This document shows, in pieces, positions 29,122 through 40,028 of a stretch of 64,000 nucleotides of DNA. The position numbers and the translations under genes are program-made. Position 1 is the stretch's first letter; each line of letters opens with the position of its first letter. The DNA comes from Gracilaria gracilis (taxonomy: Eukaryota > Rhodophyta > Florideophyceae > Gracilariales > Gracilariaceae), in assembly GCA_030374805.1 (NCBI GenBank), contig JARGSG010000059.1:124001-188000 (forward strand), written 5' to 3'. Below the pieces are notes generated by a model. It searched no databases. It was not told the DNA's origin and saw only the letters and a list, made by a program, of their open reading frames with translations.

Positions 29122-31287
29122 CTACCTCGCCGATGATTCTCTGCTTTCAATCTTCTCTGGCTCATTACCTTGAGAACTTTGCTGTGGAGTTGTCAATACC
29201 TCTACTCTACCTGTATCATTCCATTCCTCATACTCTTCATCATCCGAAGAATCTGCAGCATCGTCGACCTCAGATAGGACATTAGACGCTAATTGCATGA
29301 GATTACTGTCTGTGCCACCAAGTGGTACAGCCTCTTCTTCAATCTCCGTAATGGCGCAGTCCAGAGATGCTGATCCCGGTTCGTTCTCGATAGCAACCTT
29401 CAAAGCCGCAAGCCTTTCCGTGGTATCTGATAAATTCTTGCCGCGTGTATCAACAAGTGCTTCATATGATCCTTCTTCGTCCGATGAAGAATCCACGTTG
29501 TCAATCACTTGTTCCAACTCAGCATCCTTCGGCTCACGAAGCCTCGACATGTACGCTTTTTGGCTTCGGTCACGACTGTTTTCCTTTGTTACTCTCCGCG
29601 TCTTGGATGAGTCGTCGGCGACGATAGGGTCCGTAATTGGCTTGACAACTTCAATTACTTCTTCTTCTTCTTCTTCCTTCGCAAGGCGCGCTCTCATGTC
29701 CACGGGAATATCGTGATCCACCGGTCTCGCATGGCGGGCATCTTCGTCGTCGGCGGCAAACTGCTCCAGATCATCTACATCAACCGGCTTGATTTCCTCG
29801 TCTTCATCTACAATATCATCTCCCGGTCTAGGGGGATTCTGCATCAGAGGGATGTGCATGGAGCCAGAGCCGTCTCCAAAGTGGTCCGAAAAGCCAATCC
29901 CGCCCATCTCCAGTAGATCGGTAGCCTCTGCTTCTTCATCTTGGTCTTCGCATAGAGGCGTAATTTCTAGCTCCTGTGCTGGGGAAAGTGCTTCTGTGGC
30001 GAAAACGGAAAAGGAGTCAAGCTGTGACTGCTCCGGCATTTCAGCGTTACTTTCACGCCCTTCGTCCTCCTGTACTTCAATAAAGAACCGCAACGCAGTG
30101 CCAATGCGAATCAGATGGCCCATATAGCCAGCACGAGATCCTCTTCGGCGTTGGTCTTCTTCCTCAGCCTTTGCGTTTAGAGACCACGATTCGATCAGCC
30201 ATGGAATGACACCCGCTTCAAACCAAGCTGCTCGCGACGCGCGCCCCAGTTCAATCTCATCCAGTGAGTTGACAATGGACTTTGTGATGACTCCATGCAA
30301 CATGGAGCTCCATTGGTACTTGCTGAACAGCTTGAGAAGCTTGTTTGGAACGCCAAGTTTCATGATCTGATCCACAGTGTGCTGCGAGGAGTTCTTCATG
30401 CACGCAACAAAAAACTCGGCGACTTTGAGTCGTAGTGAGCCAAGCGGTAGCACATGATCCGACCGCGCTGCGTCCGCCTCGTCGTCCGGACCAAACATCT
30501 CCGAAAGACGAGGAAAGCGCAACGCCAGCTCTCGCTGCAACACATCGGTGTCCACAATGGGATCGCCCGCTTTCTTGTTTGCCAGCTCTGGCAACGGCTT
30601 TGGTTTCGGCGCTTGATGCTTCTCATTCGCTTCAGCCTTTGCGGCCGCATACGCGGCAACAATACTAGGGCTGAGCCCCTTGTGTATACTCATGGGCTTA
30701 CCAACACCAATGCTAACAGGGCGAATACCAGCAGCCTGGCCAAAATCAGTGGGTGCCATATCAGCGTCGTCATCACGGAACACATTGGCATCGAGTGTCA
30801 TGAGGTCAGCGGCAAGCGCCAAACTGTGCAGCAAAGCGGAATTATTGCGTGCACTGAACGCTTCCACCCTCTGCTCATTGGTGATAGGCTCACCGACAGC
30901 ACGCGGCACACCATTGGCATCGACCATACCGTGCGAGTAGGCGTACAGGCCGGCGTCGAGAATGCGCGACACAACCTCGGGATTGCCATACGGGCTGAGC
31001 TTGTCCGGAATGCGCACGCCCAGCTCTGGGAGCTGCAACAAGCGCTCCGTGACACCGACGATGGTGGAAGTGACATTGGCCATAGTCTCCTCGCGCATAC
31101 GCCGTTGTTTTGCGCGCAGGTGCAGCGCGTCCGGCATGGACGGCAGCGAGTTGGAGCTGTTGGCGTCCTGAGACTGGCGCTGCTGCGACGGCGGTGGTGG
31201 TGGGGGTGGTGGTGGTGGTGGTGGTGGTGGTGGTGGTGGTGGCGGTGATGTTGACGGTGGTGATGATGATGGGTGTTGTTGTTCTGG

Positions 31288-31321
<34 letters not shown>

Positions 31322-32260
31322 GGCTGGGTGTGCGGATGCACAGCCTCCGCCGACGCGCGCACAAAGCATTGCGCAAGGCCACCCATGAGATCGGTGTCCT
31401 CCAGCAGCTTGAGGGCGTGATCGGTAGGGCGCCTGACATCGGAAGAGTGATGCAACGAAGAGTCGGAGGCGTCCAGAATGTTGACCAGCAGCTCACAGAT
31501 GGCATCGCAATCCATGTGCTTGAGAAAGAGCGGCATGAAGGAGGAGCGCGCCGAGAGCTGGTGCAGAAAGCGCACGCTCTCGGTCTTGAGCATGGTGAGG
31601 AAGATCTTGGAAAAATTCATAATGACGAGCGGCTGCAGCTGGGCGGCGGGCGTGTTTTGCAGCACGGCGAACAGCTGCTCGACGGCGTCATTGTCGGCGA
31701 CAAAGGCGGCACTGAGGGCGGCGTTCTCCGACGTGAGCAGCTCGCAGGCGACGTTGGCCTGCTTGAGCTGCATTTCGCGCGTGTGGTGCGGGCTGTGCGC
31801 GGACGGGCTGGACGGGGAGCGCGGCGGCGTGCTGGCGGCGGCGGCCGAGGCAGTGGCGTACTGCTGCGGGCTGAGGACGGCGGGCACGTCGAAACATTTG
31901 TGCAGCAATTGGCGGATGATATGCGGCTGCGCCAAATAGTTGATGAGGCGTTGATTATCAGCGCGAAACTCGCGCACAACATCTACACACACAAAACGAG
32001 CAGCACGCAAGTTAGTACACACAACAACAACAACAACAACAAAAAGGGCGCCAAAAAAAACACACACAAGTGCCAGACAACTCACCTTCATCGCTGAGCA
32101 AGCGGTACAGGGGCGGGATGGGCGGCGGCGTAGACAGCTGCTGCTGCTGCGGCTGCTGCTGCTGCGCGTGGTCGGCGGGGTGGGGCGCGTCAACGGCCTC
32201 CAGCGCGTAGAGCAGGTCGGTGAGCGGCGACACGGCCGGATTGGGCGCCAGGTGCGTCAT
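29122..32260 (-). CDS. SAPS-domain protein, PP6/Sit4 phosphatase regulatory subunit
   Basis: Two exons on the minus strand, 32260-32086 and 31982-29122, 1011 residues. SAPS proteins are scaffolds for Sit4/PP6 phosphatases. Exon 1 gives SPLTDLLYALEAVD and the splice rebuilds LLSDEDVVREFRADNQ, matching the family's N-terminal LLDE...L...N..LI.FL signature. NQRLINYLAQPHIIRQLL follows, then helical repeats (MNFSKIFLTMLK, CDAICELLVNILDASDSSLHH). Gln, Pro and Asn runs near residues 230-290 come from GTT/GGT triplets at 31195-31320. The C-terminal 300 residues are very acidic, as in other members. The start at 32258-32260 was chosen because a stop lies upstream in that frame and no earlier ATG exists. 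Confidence 0.8.
31195..31325. repeat. Coding triplet repeats (GGT)n and (GTT)n
   Basis: Long GGT and GTT runs on the plus strand encode Pro and Gln runs in the SAPS protein on the minus strand. Such arrays are prone to length polymorphism. Confidence 0.8.
31983..32085 (-). other. Spliceosomal intron of the SAPS gene (103 bp)
   Basis: On the minus strand the exon end GATGAAG meets GTGAGT; a perfect TACTAAC branch-point box occurs about 33 bases before the TGTGTGTAG acceptor. Removing 31983-32085 joins G to AT (Asp codon) and keeps frame. The intron body is T/G-rich. It is the only convincing intron in the host island. Confidence 0.88.
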
Positions 32261-32477
32261 GAGCGATCGGTAGAGTGCCACAACGGCGCTGCGGGCCGGC
32301 GGGAACGCCGCCAGCAACGGCACGAGCGCGAACAAGCACGAAATGATCGCGCGCGCGGTGGAGGGGGGACGGGGCGGGCGCGAAGGCGCGGCGAGCCGCT
32401 ACGCTGCGCACACGCGGCACTCGGCGGCGCGCGAGGCGGGCAAGGCGGGCAAGGCGGCGCGCAAAGACGGAGGCGGA

Positions 32478-32514
<37 letters not shown>

Positions 32515-32986
32515 AGGCGGAGGCGGAGCGGCGAGCAAGGGGGAAGAGGAGGAGGAGGGGGGGGGGGGGGGAGTAGAGGAGAGGGAGAGGCAGGCACACA
32601 CAAAAGGGGGCGGCGCGGCGCTCGCGCGCGCTCTCTCTCTCCAGCCGGAATGGAGGCGGCCGTTTTTTTTCGGCGGCGGCGGCGGCGCGCGTGTACACGG
32701 TAGCGGCGGCCACGTGCGTGTCGCGCGCGCCACAGCCGGCGTGCTCGCCGTGCCACGTTTTGGCGCGCGCCCGCTCGCGCCTGCACTTGCGCCCGCGCGC
32801 CGCCGCTGCATTCGCGCGCCGCCCGTTGCTAAACTTATCGCCCGACGGCGCGCGCGCGATGCGTTTACTTCCTTCGATGCCTTCGGTATATATACGCGCG
32901 GCGTGCGCCATGAGCTCGCGCGCCGCCGCCGCCGCCGCCGCCGCTGTCGTCGTCGCCGCCAGCACCAACAACACGCGCCGCGCACC
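32261..32986. promoter_or_regulatory. SAPS / secreted-protein divergent region with TATA box
   Basis: A 726-bp, extremely GC-rich region with GGC/GGA triplet runs (about 32475-32575). TATATATA at 32887-32894 lies 93 bp before the ATG of the secreted-protein gene. The long frames crossing this region are GC artefacts. Confidence 0.55.
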
Positions 32987-33313
32987 ATGAGCGCGCCGCC
33001 CACGAGAACAACGCTGCTGCTGCTGCTGCTGTGCGCGCTGCTGCCGCTGCTGCTGCTGCCCGGCGGCGCGGCTGCGGCCGCCGCCGCGCCGCTGTGCGAC
33101 ACGCCGGCGTGCGCGCGCTGCGCGCAGCGCTGCGCGAGCTACGCCGCCGTGCGCGGCCAGCAGCGCGCGTGCGCGCGCGCGCTGCCGCTGGCCGCCGCCG
33201 TGTGGCCGTGGGACGCGTACGTGCAATGCGCCTCCAGCCGCTGCGTGCCGCGCTGGTTTGACCACGTCTGCGGCCTGCTGCCTTCCTCCGAGCCACAGCC
33301 GCCGCCGCACTCG

Positions 33314-33344
<31 letters not shown>

Positions 33345-34051
33345 ACGTCGCGCACGCGCTGCGCGCGCTGCACGCGCGGCTACAGCGCGTGTCGCAGCGG
33401 CGCCAGCAGCTGCGCGCGCGCACGCACGCGCGCCTGCACGCGCTGCGCGTGAACGGCAGCATGCTGTCGTACCACGCGCGCGCGCTCTCCGCGATGCGCC
33501 GCTGCGACCGGCTGTTGGTGGCGGCGCTGCGCACGCGCGCGTCGTACGAGCGGCTGCGCGCTTACAAACGCTCGTTGGAGTACCGCGTGTTGAAGCAGGA
33601 GGTGACGCGACTGCGCTTCGAGAACGACGACTTTGCGCGCCACCTGCGCTTCTGGCGGCGCCACAACCGCTCGCTGCAGCTGGTGGTGCGCACCAGCCCG
33701 CGCGCGCTGCGGCTGGCGCGCGACGCGCTCTTCTCCGAGATGAGGGAGTACCAGACGGACGCGCTGCTCATCAAGGCGCTGCGCAACGGCTCGTATTCCA
33801 AGGAGCGGCAGGCGCGCTTCACCGTGCGGCTGCGCAACAAGGTGCGCCGACAGCTTGAGCGGCTGCGAACACGCAACGCTATGCTCGCGCAGGAGACGCT
33901 CTTCATCGCCGGTGCGCGTACCGAGCTTTACAACTTGCTTCGCGGCGTGTGGCGCCGTATGAGCGTGCGTCGCCTGCGCGTCGGCTGCGGCGCTGACGTG
34001 TTGAGCCACGCCGTCACACGCGCATTCAAGGACGAGAGCCACTTGTTATAA
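32987..34051 (+). CDS. Predicted secreted Arg-rich protein, unrecognised
   Basis: 354 residues from the ATG at 32987 (context CACCATGAG, 93 bp from a TATA box). A clear signal peptide (residues 7-30: LLLLLLCALLPLLLL then Gly-Gly-Ala) precedes a short Cys-rich segment (eight Cys between residues about 35-105, including CDTPACARCAQRC and CASSRC). A Pro/Ala/Asp spacer follows, then about 240 residues of Arg-rich helix with heptad-like Leu spacing and little Cys. I do not recognise the family. The fold suggests a secreted or wall/extracellular helical protein with a disulfide-bonded head; this is inference. Convergent with ELOF1, stops 117 bp apart. Confidence 0.65.
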
Positions 34052-34168
34052 TTCGCCTGCACAGACAAACATCCCGCCCGTCTCGCGCGTCGCCCTTGGT
34101 CGTAGCCACGCCGCAAGCGTAGCGCATATTAAAAGCGGCCGCCTCCTGCTTGCCATTGTTGTATATTG

Positions 34169-34663
34169 CTACAAACCTTCGTCGTCCACCTCATCCTCAT
34201 CCACCACCATCTCCATGCGCTTCTTCCTACCGCCCGACCGACCACTCCCAACAACAACCTGCTCCTGCTCCTGCTCCTCTTCGTCCAGCTCGCCCTGCTG
34301 CTCGCCCTCGCCCTCGCGCTCGCCCTCGCCACCCGCCACGCGCCGCAGCCGCTTAGTGGTGCCGCCGCGCGCCTCGTCCAGCTCGTGCTCGTCGACGGCG
34401 CCCGCCACGCCCGCCGCGCGGTTGGCCGCGTCGCACGCGTCGATCCACTTGTAATACACGTCAATCTCCTCCTCCAGCCGCCCGATCGTGGTGGAGTAGC
34501 GCACGCCGCACAGCCGGCACTCCAAGCGCCCCACGTTGTCGCTCTTGGCTATGGTGCACTCCACGCTCTCCTCGTGCCCGCAGAACGGGCAGTTGAACAC
34601 CTTCTCCAGCTTGGGCGCCCTCTTCTTGGCCACCGGCTTGGTGGCGCGCTTGCGCTTGCCCAT
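34169..34663 (-). CDS. ELOF1: Transcription elongation factor Elf1/ELOF1
   Basis: 164 residues. Binds RNA polymerase II during elongation and helps transcription through chromatin. The basic N-terminus MGKRKRATKPVAKKR is followed by a four-Cys zinc ribbon with CPFC and CRLC pairs, then GRLEEEIDVYYKWIDACDAAN, the conserved C-terminal helix of the Elf1 core. Human ELOF1 is about 83 residues; here an acidic Glu/Gln/Asp tail of about 65 residues follows, as in fungal Elf1. No membrane segment; nuclear protein. Confidence 0.92.
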   Translation of the reverse strand: MGKRKRATKPVAKKRAPKLEKVFNCPFCGHEESVECTIAKSDNVGRLECRLCGVRYSTTIGRLEEEIDVYYKWIDACDAANRAAGVAGAVDEHELDEARGGTTKRLRRVAGGEGEREGEGEQQGELDEEEQEQEQVVVGSGRSGGRKKRMEMVVDEDEVDDEGL

Positions 34664-35480
34664 CTTGCTGCGGGTAGATACAGAGCCCTCAGATTCACCG
34701 TCGTGCGTGCCGCGTTTTGTCTCCGTCTACCAACGGTACTACAAGCGTACATATCTTTGTGCGCCCGTTGCGGCGTGCGCACCAGCTGCCAGCGCGCCGC
34801 TTTTCGCCCAATTGCAAAAACGCAGCCCACACTTTTTACAGTCTGTCTAAAAAACGTTCAAAAACCTAAGCCACGTGTATGGCACCACAAACTGTAGCAA
34901 TGCAATTCCTTTTTCAACACAGAATTCGCTTTTTTGCTTAGGGCCGTTCTATGAGTTGACGAAATCAGCGAATCAAACTGTAAATAATCCAAGTGGCTAA
35001 TGACACGCGCACACGGTGATGAGCTGTAGTTTCCGGCTCAGTTTCGGTCTGGAAGCTCCGTTGTTTCCCAGTCCCCGAAACAAACCACTCAAGTCGACGA
35101 ATGCACTCCCCAATTGCACCTCGAACCCCAACCCTGACCAGACACGCTCATCACAACATGCTTAACGTCACAATCCCGAACACAGCAACACAAAATGAGG
35201 TCACGCATTCCGAACGAACCAAAACAATTTCCAACACAGCACAATGACTGAGCGTATTCCCACCGAGCGCTTCCAAAGTCATACTGCAGACGGTATTTCA
35301 TGCAATAGAACTGTTGCAAAGCAGCAACTTTGACAACGTTCCCTACAAGCGCACGCTAAAACCCCTTAACACTATTTTAGGTCAAAATTAAAAGCTTGCT
35401 ACAAAACGTCTTCTTCTAAGCACTAAAATGGTCTAAGAAGCAATATTACTCAATAATTTCTGTCAAATTATCGACGAGAG
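34664..35480. other. Edge of the host gene island, no gene seen
   Basis: ELOF1 upstream region, then a fall in GC. No frame with support. Confidence 0.5.
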
Positions 35481-35583
35481 TGCCAATTCGTTAGAATATG
35501 ACAGTATCAACTTCATTCCAACTACCAGCGTCAGAGTTCGAAAGTCAGGTGAGAATGAAAGCGTCCAGTGGATTTTAAAAGGA

Positions 35584-37503
35584 ATGCCTGTGTTTGATGG
35601 CGAGGACGTCGTAATTAGTGAGCTCCTAATTGGCAACACTGCAACTCGCGGTGAAAAGGAGGGGCAACGACCAACATTTCAGGCTGTAGAATATTGCAGA
35701 TTGTTGTCTGTTCTGGGTGACGCACAAATGACTGCAACACGCCAAAAACTCACGCAGTTTCTGACGAGAGAGGAGTCAGACACCACTAAAGAAGACCCCT
35801 GGTCCGACAAAATTGCGCCGATGTTCAATTATCTTGACTTTAAACCTAGCGCAATCACTATGCTCTCATGAAGGGTAAGAACGAGTGATAAATTGTCAAC
35901 AGACCCCGCGCGAAGACTTCACCTGCGGGATGGTAGAGTCTTGAAAAGAAAGTTTTGTGAGCTGAAGAGTCTATACGGTATGTGCATCGGCCGCTTTAAG
36001 GCATCTCGTCAGGGTAATCCTGACGCATTTTCAAAATATTCTGACGGTAGGACATATCTTATTGTAGATGAAACCCCAGAGAGGGTACGTGTCCACCAGG
36101 GTGTCCGAGTCCTGCTCTCACGAAAGGGCGAACTCAGATGTAGAGCCCTATGCCCGTGCGCGTGCTGCGTGGCAGCCGGCTGTAAACCGGAGACGGTGCT
36201 GGAATAACGTGCAGAGGTAAAGAAGAGCGTGGGCCTAGGGAGGAATAACAGACGACGGATCAAGAGAGAACGAGTCTAGAAGTGGAGCAAACGGTGCCGT
36301 AGGAGGGTGTAATGCTCCTACGGAGAACCACACGAGCGAAGCTACGGCCCGTGCCAACGGCGAGAACAGGGCTGGTAGCGGAACGAGACACACACACACG
36401 AGTTTCCAAATATAACTCTATACAGCGGCGGAAGAGAGACCTGCACCAAGAAAACGATGAACTAAACAAAGACCTGGTACCTCGGTGAACGACAACAAAT
36501 ACAACCTGATACTGGGGTAATCAGTGAAACAAGCCAGAAACTGGTAGTAAAGAACTTTCTTAGAGACCCTGAGGGGTGATTGTACCGAGACCAGTCGTGG
36601 TTACTCTCCTTAGAGGAGCCGTGAACCTACGTAGGCAGTAGCAACCATGGCCCAGCCTTCGGGATGAAGACCACGTGCTTCAGGAAGAAGATACGACTCA
36701 GGTGAGTTTTACTTAGTGGCTCCAGGGCCAGATCGCCCGAGCATATATACTATCTACTATATCTAGGGCTGCGCACTCCCACGGGGGCTCTACACGTGGA
36801 CAACCCAGTGTCAGGGTGCCAAAGTATCTACCCGGCGGGTGTGACGCCAAATATTTGGACAAATATGCCACAAGGCCCTACTGTACACCTATTTCATAGG
36901 TTCTATCCCCGATTCACCTAACAAGGTACGTCCCAGCAATATTTCTGATTTCACCCGAAACGGGTTCCATATTCATAGTCTGACACGGCAGAGCTCAATG
37001 GATAGAGCTCCATTATGAGGACCTTCATTGTGCCGACATCGGATTGCCATTGCTCCACAATTATGTACGCATATTGTTATCTGAAGCTGCATCTGATATT
37101 GATACCGTTAACAACACGTGCAATGAGCAAGAATGCTCAGCGAGAAGAAGGTGTGGGTCGGGGTGTGGACCCGGTGGCATCGCGATCGACAACTGCCGAA
37201 AATCGGGTGACAAAGCGGCAGAAGGTGGACACAAACAAAATGCATACAGATAATGCTTTCATTGGTTTACAACCACAAGACAAAGTATTCGCGAAGCAAC
37301 TAGAAGCAGCAGAGCGTGACAAAATGGTGTTCAAGGCTTTGGAGGCCCGTAAACGTTGGAATAACTCTGCTATGGCCGCGATTGAGAAGGCCAAGTCTAT
37401 GCTGGAGAAAGCTACAGACGAGGCAGAGAAGGAAGCGATTAAGAAGACCCTGCAACGCTCAATCAATAGCCTTTCCGAACGCCCACCAACTTCTTTCATT
37501 TGA
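35584..37503 (+). pseudogene. Myb/SANT-type transposon companion gene, split by LTR B2
   Basis: Plus-strand coding remnants at 35584-35871, 35893-36170 and 37123-37503 surround the LTR at 36181-37059. Segments such as DPWSDKIAPMFNYLDFKP and LKRKFCELKSLYGMCIGRFK resemble Myb/SANT-like accessory proteins of transposons. The part after the LTR is a charged helix (KVFAKQLEAAERDKMVFKAL). A stop and frame change separate the first two pieces. Its neighbour on the other strand is a PIF/Harbinger transposase, a family that normally encodes both proteins. Family call is tentative. Confidence 0.4.
36181..37059. repeat. LTR-like unit B, copy B2
   Basis: 879 bp, TGTAAACC...CTCCACA, similar to 3677-4551 throughout (roughly 90-94% by eye). 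Flanks CCGGC and ATTAT do not match, so no target duplication is visible. It lies between the two parts of a transposon companion gene and is probably a solo LTR or one end of a lost element. Confidence 0.6.
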
Positions 37504-37853
37504 TGTGCACCCTCCGTCCCTGTACACAACTCTCTCGTCAATGCCAACAAATTCCATGCGTCAAGTTCCGATTTTATGACCTTCACTCCAACGCATCCAA
37601 TCCCAATTGGTGGATCCTCCTGCTCCCAATTCTATCACTCTAACCGCTCCATATCGCTAAATACCGCACCGTCCTCAGCCCAAATCCGTCCTTCCATCTT
37701 CGTTCCCTCTCCCCCTCCTCCCCCCCACACCCCACACCGCCCACCCCAAACCTACACTCCTCCTCCTCCACCACAATCCGGTTTTGCACCTGCGCAATTG
37801 GTCCCGGTCTTCTCGGTATTCTCGGTGTTTCTCGTTTTCTTGCTTCCCATGCA
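37504..37853. other. Short spacer, C-rich tract
   Basis: CT-rich stretch with CCCCCACACCCCACACC-like tracts at about 37708-37760. Could be a promoter of the next open frame; no clear motif. Confidence 0.3.
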
Positions 37854-38576
37854 TTGAAAATGAAGTACGTTATTAACTTGATGCCGCAGCTCCATCTGTT
37901 TGCGATGTCAATGCGCACTGTACTGCTCACTTGTGCGGACTTCTGCACCCAAAAGGACGGCGGGCAGCTGGCTTTGGACAACCATGACTTGGGCCAAATC
38001 CTCATTTGGTTCCGAGAAGTTCATGAGGGAGCGGTCGACACACCCTGCGAACAGATTAGGTCATTATGGGCAAGAGCGTCCAGCTCTCTGCCATGCGGCG
38101 TACAAAATCTGAATGGAGACCGCGGTCTTGACCTTGTCGTCGAGGATGGACTGGAAGCGGATCAACATTTTCGCCATGCGGGACAAGTTGCATCCATGTT
38201 CATGCGCGAACTAGGGCCGGCCAAGGAGGTTGACAAGTCCACGTTTGACCTACTGCTGGAGGTTGACCCTGTGCATTGCAAGAATTGCGGAATGTGTTTA
38301 TCCTGCCATGCCAAGGAAGTCCACCGGTCGGTGAAGGTGGCCCAGCGCAGTGTGCGCATGCTGATGCGCACGATTGCAGCGTACACCAAAAGCCTGTATC
38401 GGCGACAGAAGCGGGCAGATGAGGAACCTCTCCGGCGGACAGCAGTAGGTGTGAAGCGTGGTGGGGATGGCAGCGATTGGGAACGAGGCTCTGGCGGGAA
38501 TGGACGTGATGAAAGGCGGGAGTGGGATGAAGAGGGGAATAGACAGCAAATAGATAATCCGTCACGCTCGCATTAG
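37854..38576 (+). CDS. Hypothetical protein with a Cys cluster, 240 residues
   Basis: Open frame of 240 codons between transposon remnants. Central HCKNCGMCLSCHAKEVH (about residues 141-157) has a C-x2-C-x2-C-x2-C-H arrangement suited to zinc binding. It is flanked by helices, and the C-terminus is Arg/Gly/Asp-rich and disordered. Not recognised. Position suggests it may be a second accessory gene of the Harbinger-type element rather than a host gene. Confidence 0.4.
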   Translation: MKMKYVINLMPQLHLFAMSMRTVLLTCADFCTQKDGGQLALDNHDLGQILIWFREVHEGAVDTPCEQIRSLWARASSSLPCGVQNLNGDRGLDLVVEDGLEADQHFRHAGQVASMFMRELGPAKEVDKSTFDLLLEVDPVHCKNCGMCLSCHAKEVHRSVKVAQRSVRMLMRTIAAYTKSLYRRQKRADEEPLRRTAVGVKRGGDGSDWERGSGGNGRDERREWDEEGNRQQIDNPSRSH

Positions 38577-38722
38577 TTGCGGGTACTGAACACCTGAGGA
38601 TTGTCCTCCGAACAATACCGCGTATCTCCACAACATCTGTAGACCCCTCCATTTCTCGCAACCACGGGATTCGTGATCAGCTCACTTCCTTCAAACACAT
38701 CCGTTCAAGAAGGAAATGAAAA

Positions 38723-40028
38723 TCAGACTCTACGCCTTACATAACCAAGCGCTTGTAGCTGATCCGCTATTGCATCTCTGAGTAGAGACGTCTCACGACT
38801 GCGGTTGCGAGCTCGCATATTTTCCTGCTTAATGTGTAGAACATCTTGAAAATGCACTACTGGCGAACCCACGACGTAGTTGTCCTCGTGTGTCGGTATT
38901 ACATTATACAAATCAGAATCGGCGTTATCCATAATAAAGTTTGGAAGTTTGCACGCCACAATAATAATCTGGCTAACCGTACGTAATTAATACCGTAGTG
39001 CTGACCAAAATATACCAAACATACACACCAGCATACCAAATGCTTGTTCGACAACAGTTCGACAAAGTGAAATGTAGGCGTTAAATGCATCTTCTATTGT
39101 AGTCAGACCTACTCCTGCGAACGGAGTAAGAATTGCATGCTCGTTACAGTAAGCATCATCTCCAACAACTGCTGCTTAAGATGGTAATTCTGATCCAGTT
39201 AGAAGTTCGTGTAACAACGTAGAACGGAGCGCAGTGGAGTTATATGTACCGCCAGAGTGGCGGGCTGATACGAAGCAAAATCGGTAGTTCGCTAGCACGG
39301 CTGCTTGAACACACATAGCAAAGAACCCCTTTCTGTTGTAATACTTACGCGGATCCGCAACTTCTTTTGCGCTTGGACGTCGAATTTCCACTGCAACGCC
39401 ATCCAACGCAGCTATTACGCCGTGTAATGGACTGCGACGAAGTCCACAGAACATATCGGCACTTTCACGGCATTCGTCTTTTGTCATGGGAAAATGAATA
39501 TCAGGTAGAAAGTGTTCTAAATGGGAAAGAGTTTCATGGAAGACCGAATGCGCACTGGAGAAGCCGATTCTATACGGCCATCCCACATCAAGGTAGCTCG
39601 CGCCCGCGAGCATTCGACGCGGGACAAATAGTGCGACCTCGACAGAAACGGCACGTGCGACACTGCTCTGATATCTTTGTCTGCGTCTCATATGCGCACG
39701 TAGGACAGAGCACAAAAGAAAAAACAGCTGCTTCGACACTATAAATGCGAGTGCAGTAGTTATTGAGGAGGCGGTCCAAGTGAGCTTCTGCTGAGAGTTG
39801 CGCACGTGGGAGAACTGTGCGAATCGTTTTCTTGCATTGTCCTTCTTGAAGTAACGAGTACAGTTTTATCGTCAGCTCCAGTGATATAGCTAGTCCGTTT
39901 CTTCTTCTCCGAGTTGGCCGCAATCTGCGACGTAATGCAGTGTGTCGTCGAAGCCAGCGATAAAATCGTTGTTCGAGGACACGCATTGGAATGGAGCGAA
40001 TGGCGGTGAATGATCGCCAACAGCGCAT
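38723..40028 (-). pseudogene. PIF/Harbinger (ISL2EU-like) transposase, decayed
   Basis: Minus strand. The N-terminal helical part (RVLEQRFYRWLRRHTALRR, about 39980) is followed by the DDE nuclease: ALDGVAVEIRRP with first Asp (about 39395), then NRKGFFAMCVQAAVLANYRF and SARHSGGTYNSTAL. There the second catalytic Asp (usually GSTHDS) has become Asn. A stop at about 39174-39176 precedes GDDAYCNEHAILTPF and VVEQAFGMLVCMFG, which hold the late Asp and Glu. A further stop follows SALRY, and the C-terminal KLPNFIMDNADSD region ends at 38723. At least three lesions; clearly inactive. Confidence 0.75.

Noticed and set aside
32168-32986. Upstream 273-residue extension of the secreted-protein frame
   Set aside because: It overlaps the SAPS exon and passes through a TATA box. 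The ATG at 32987 has good context and is followed at once by a signal peptide.
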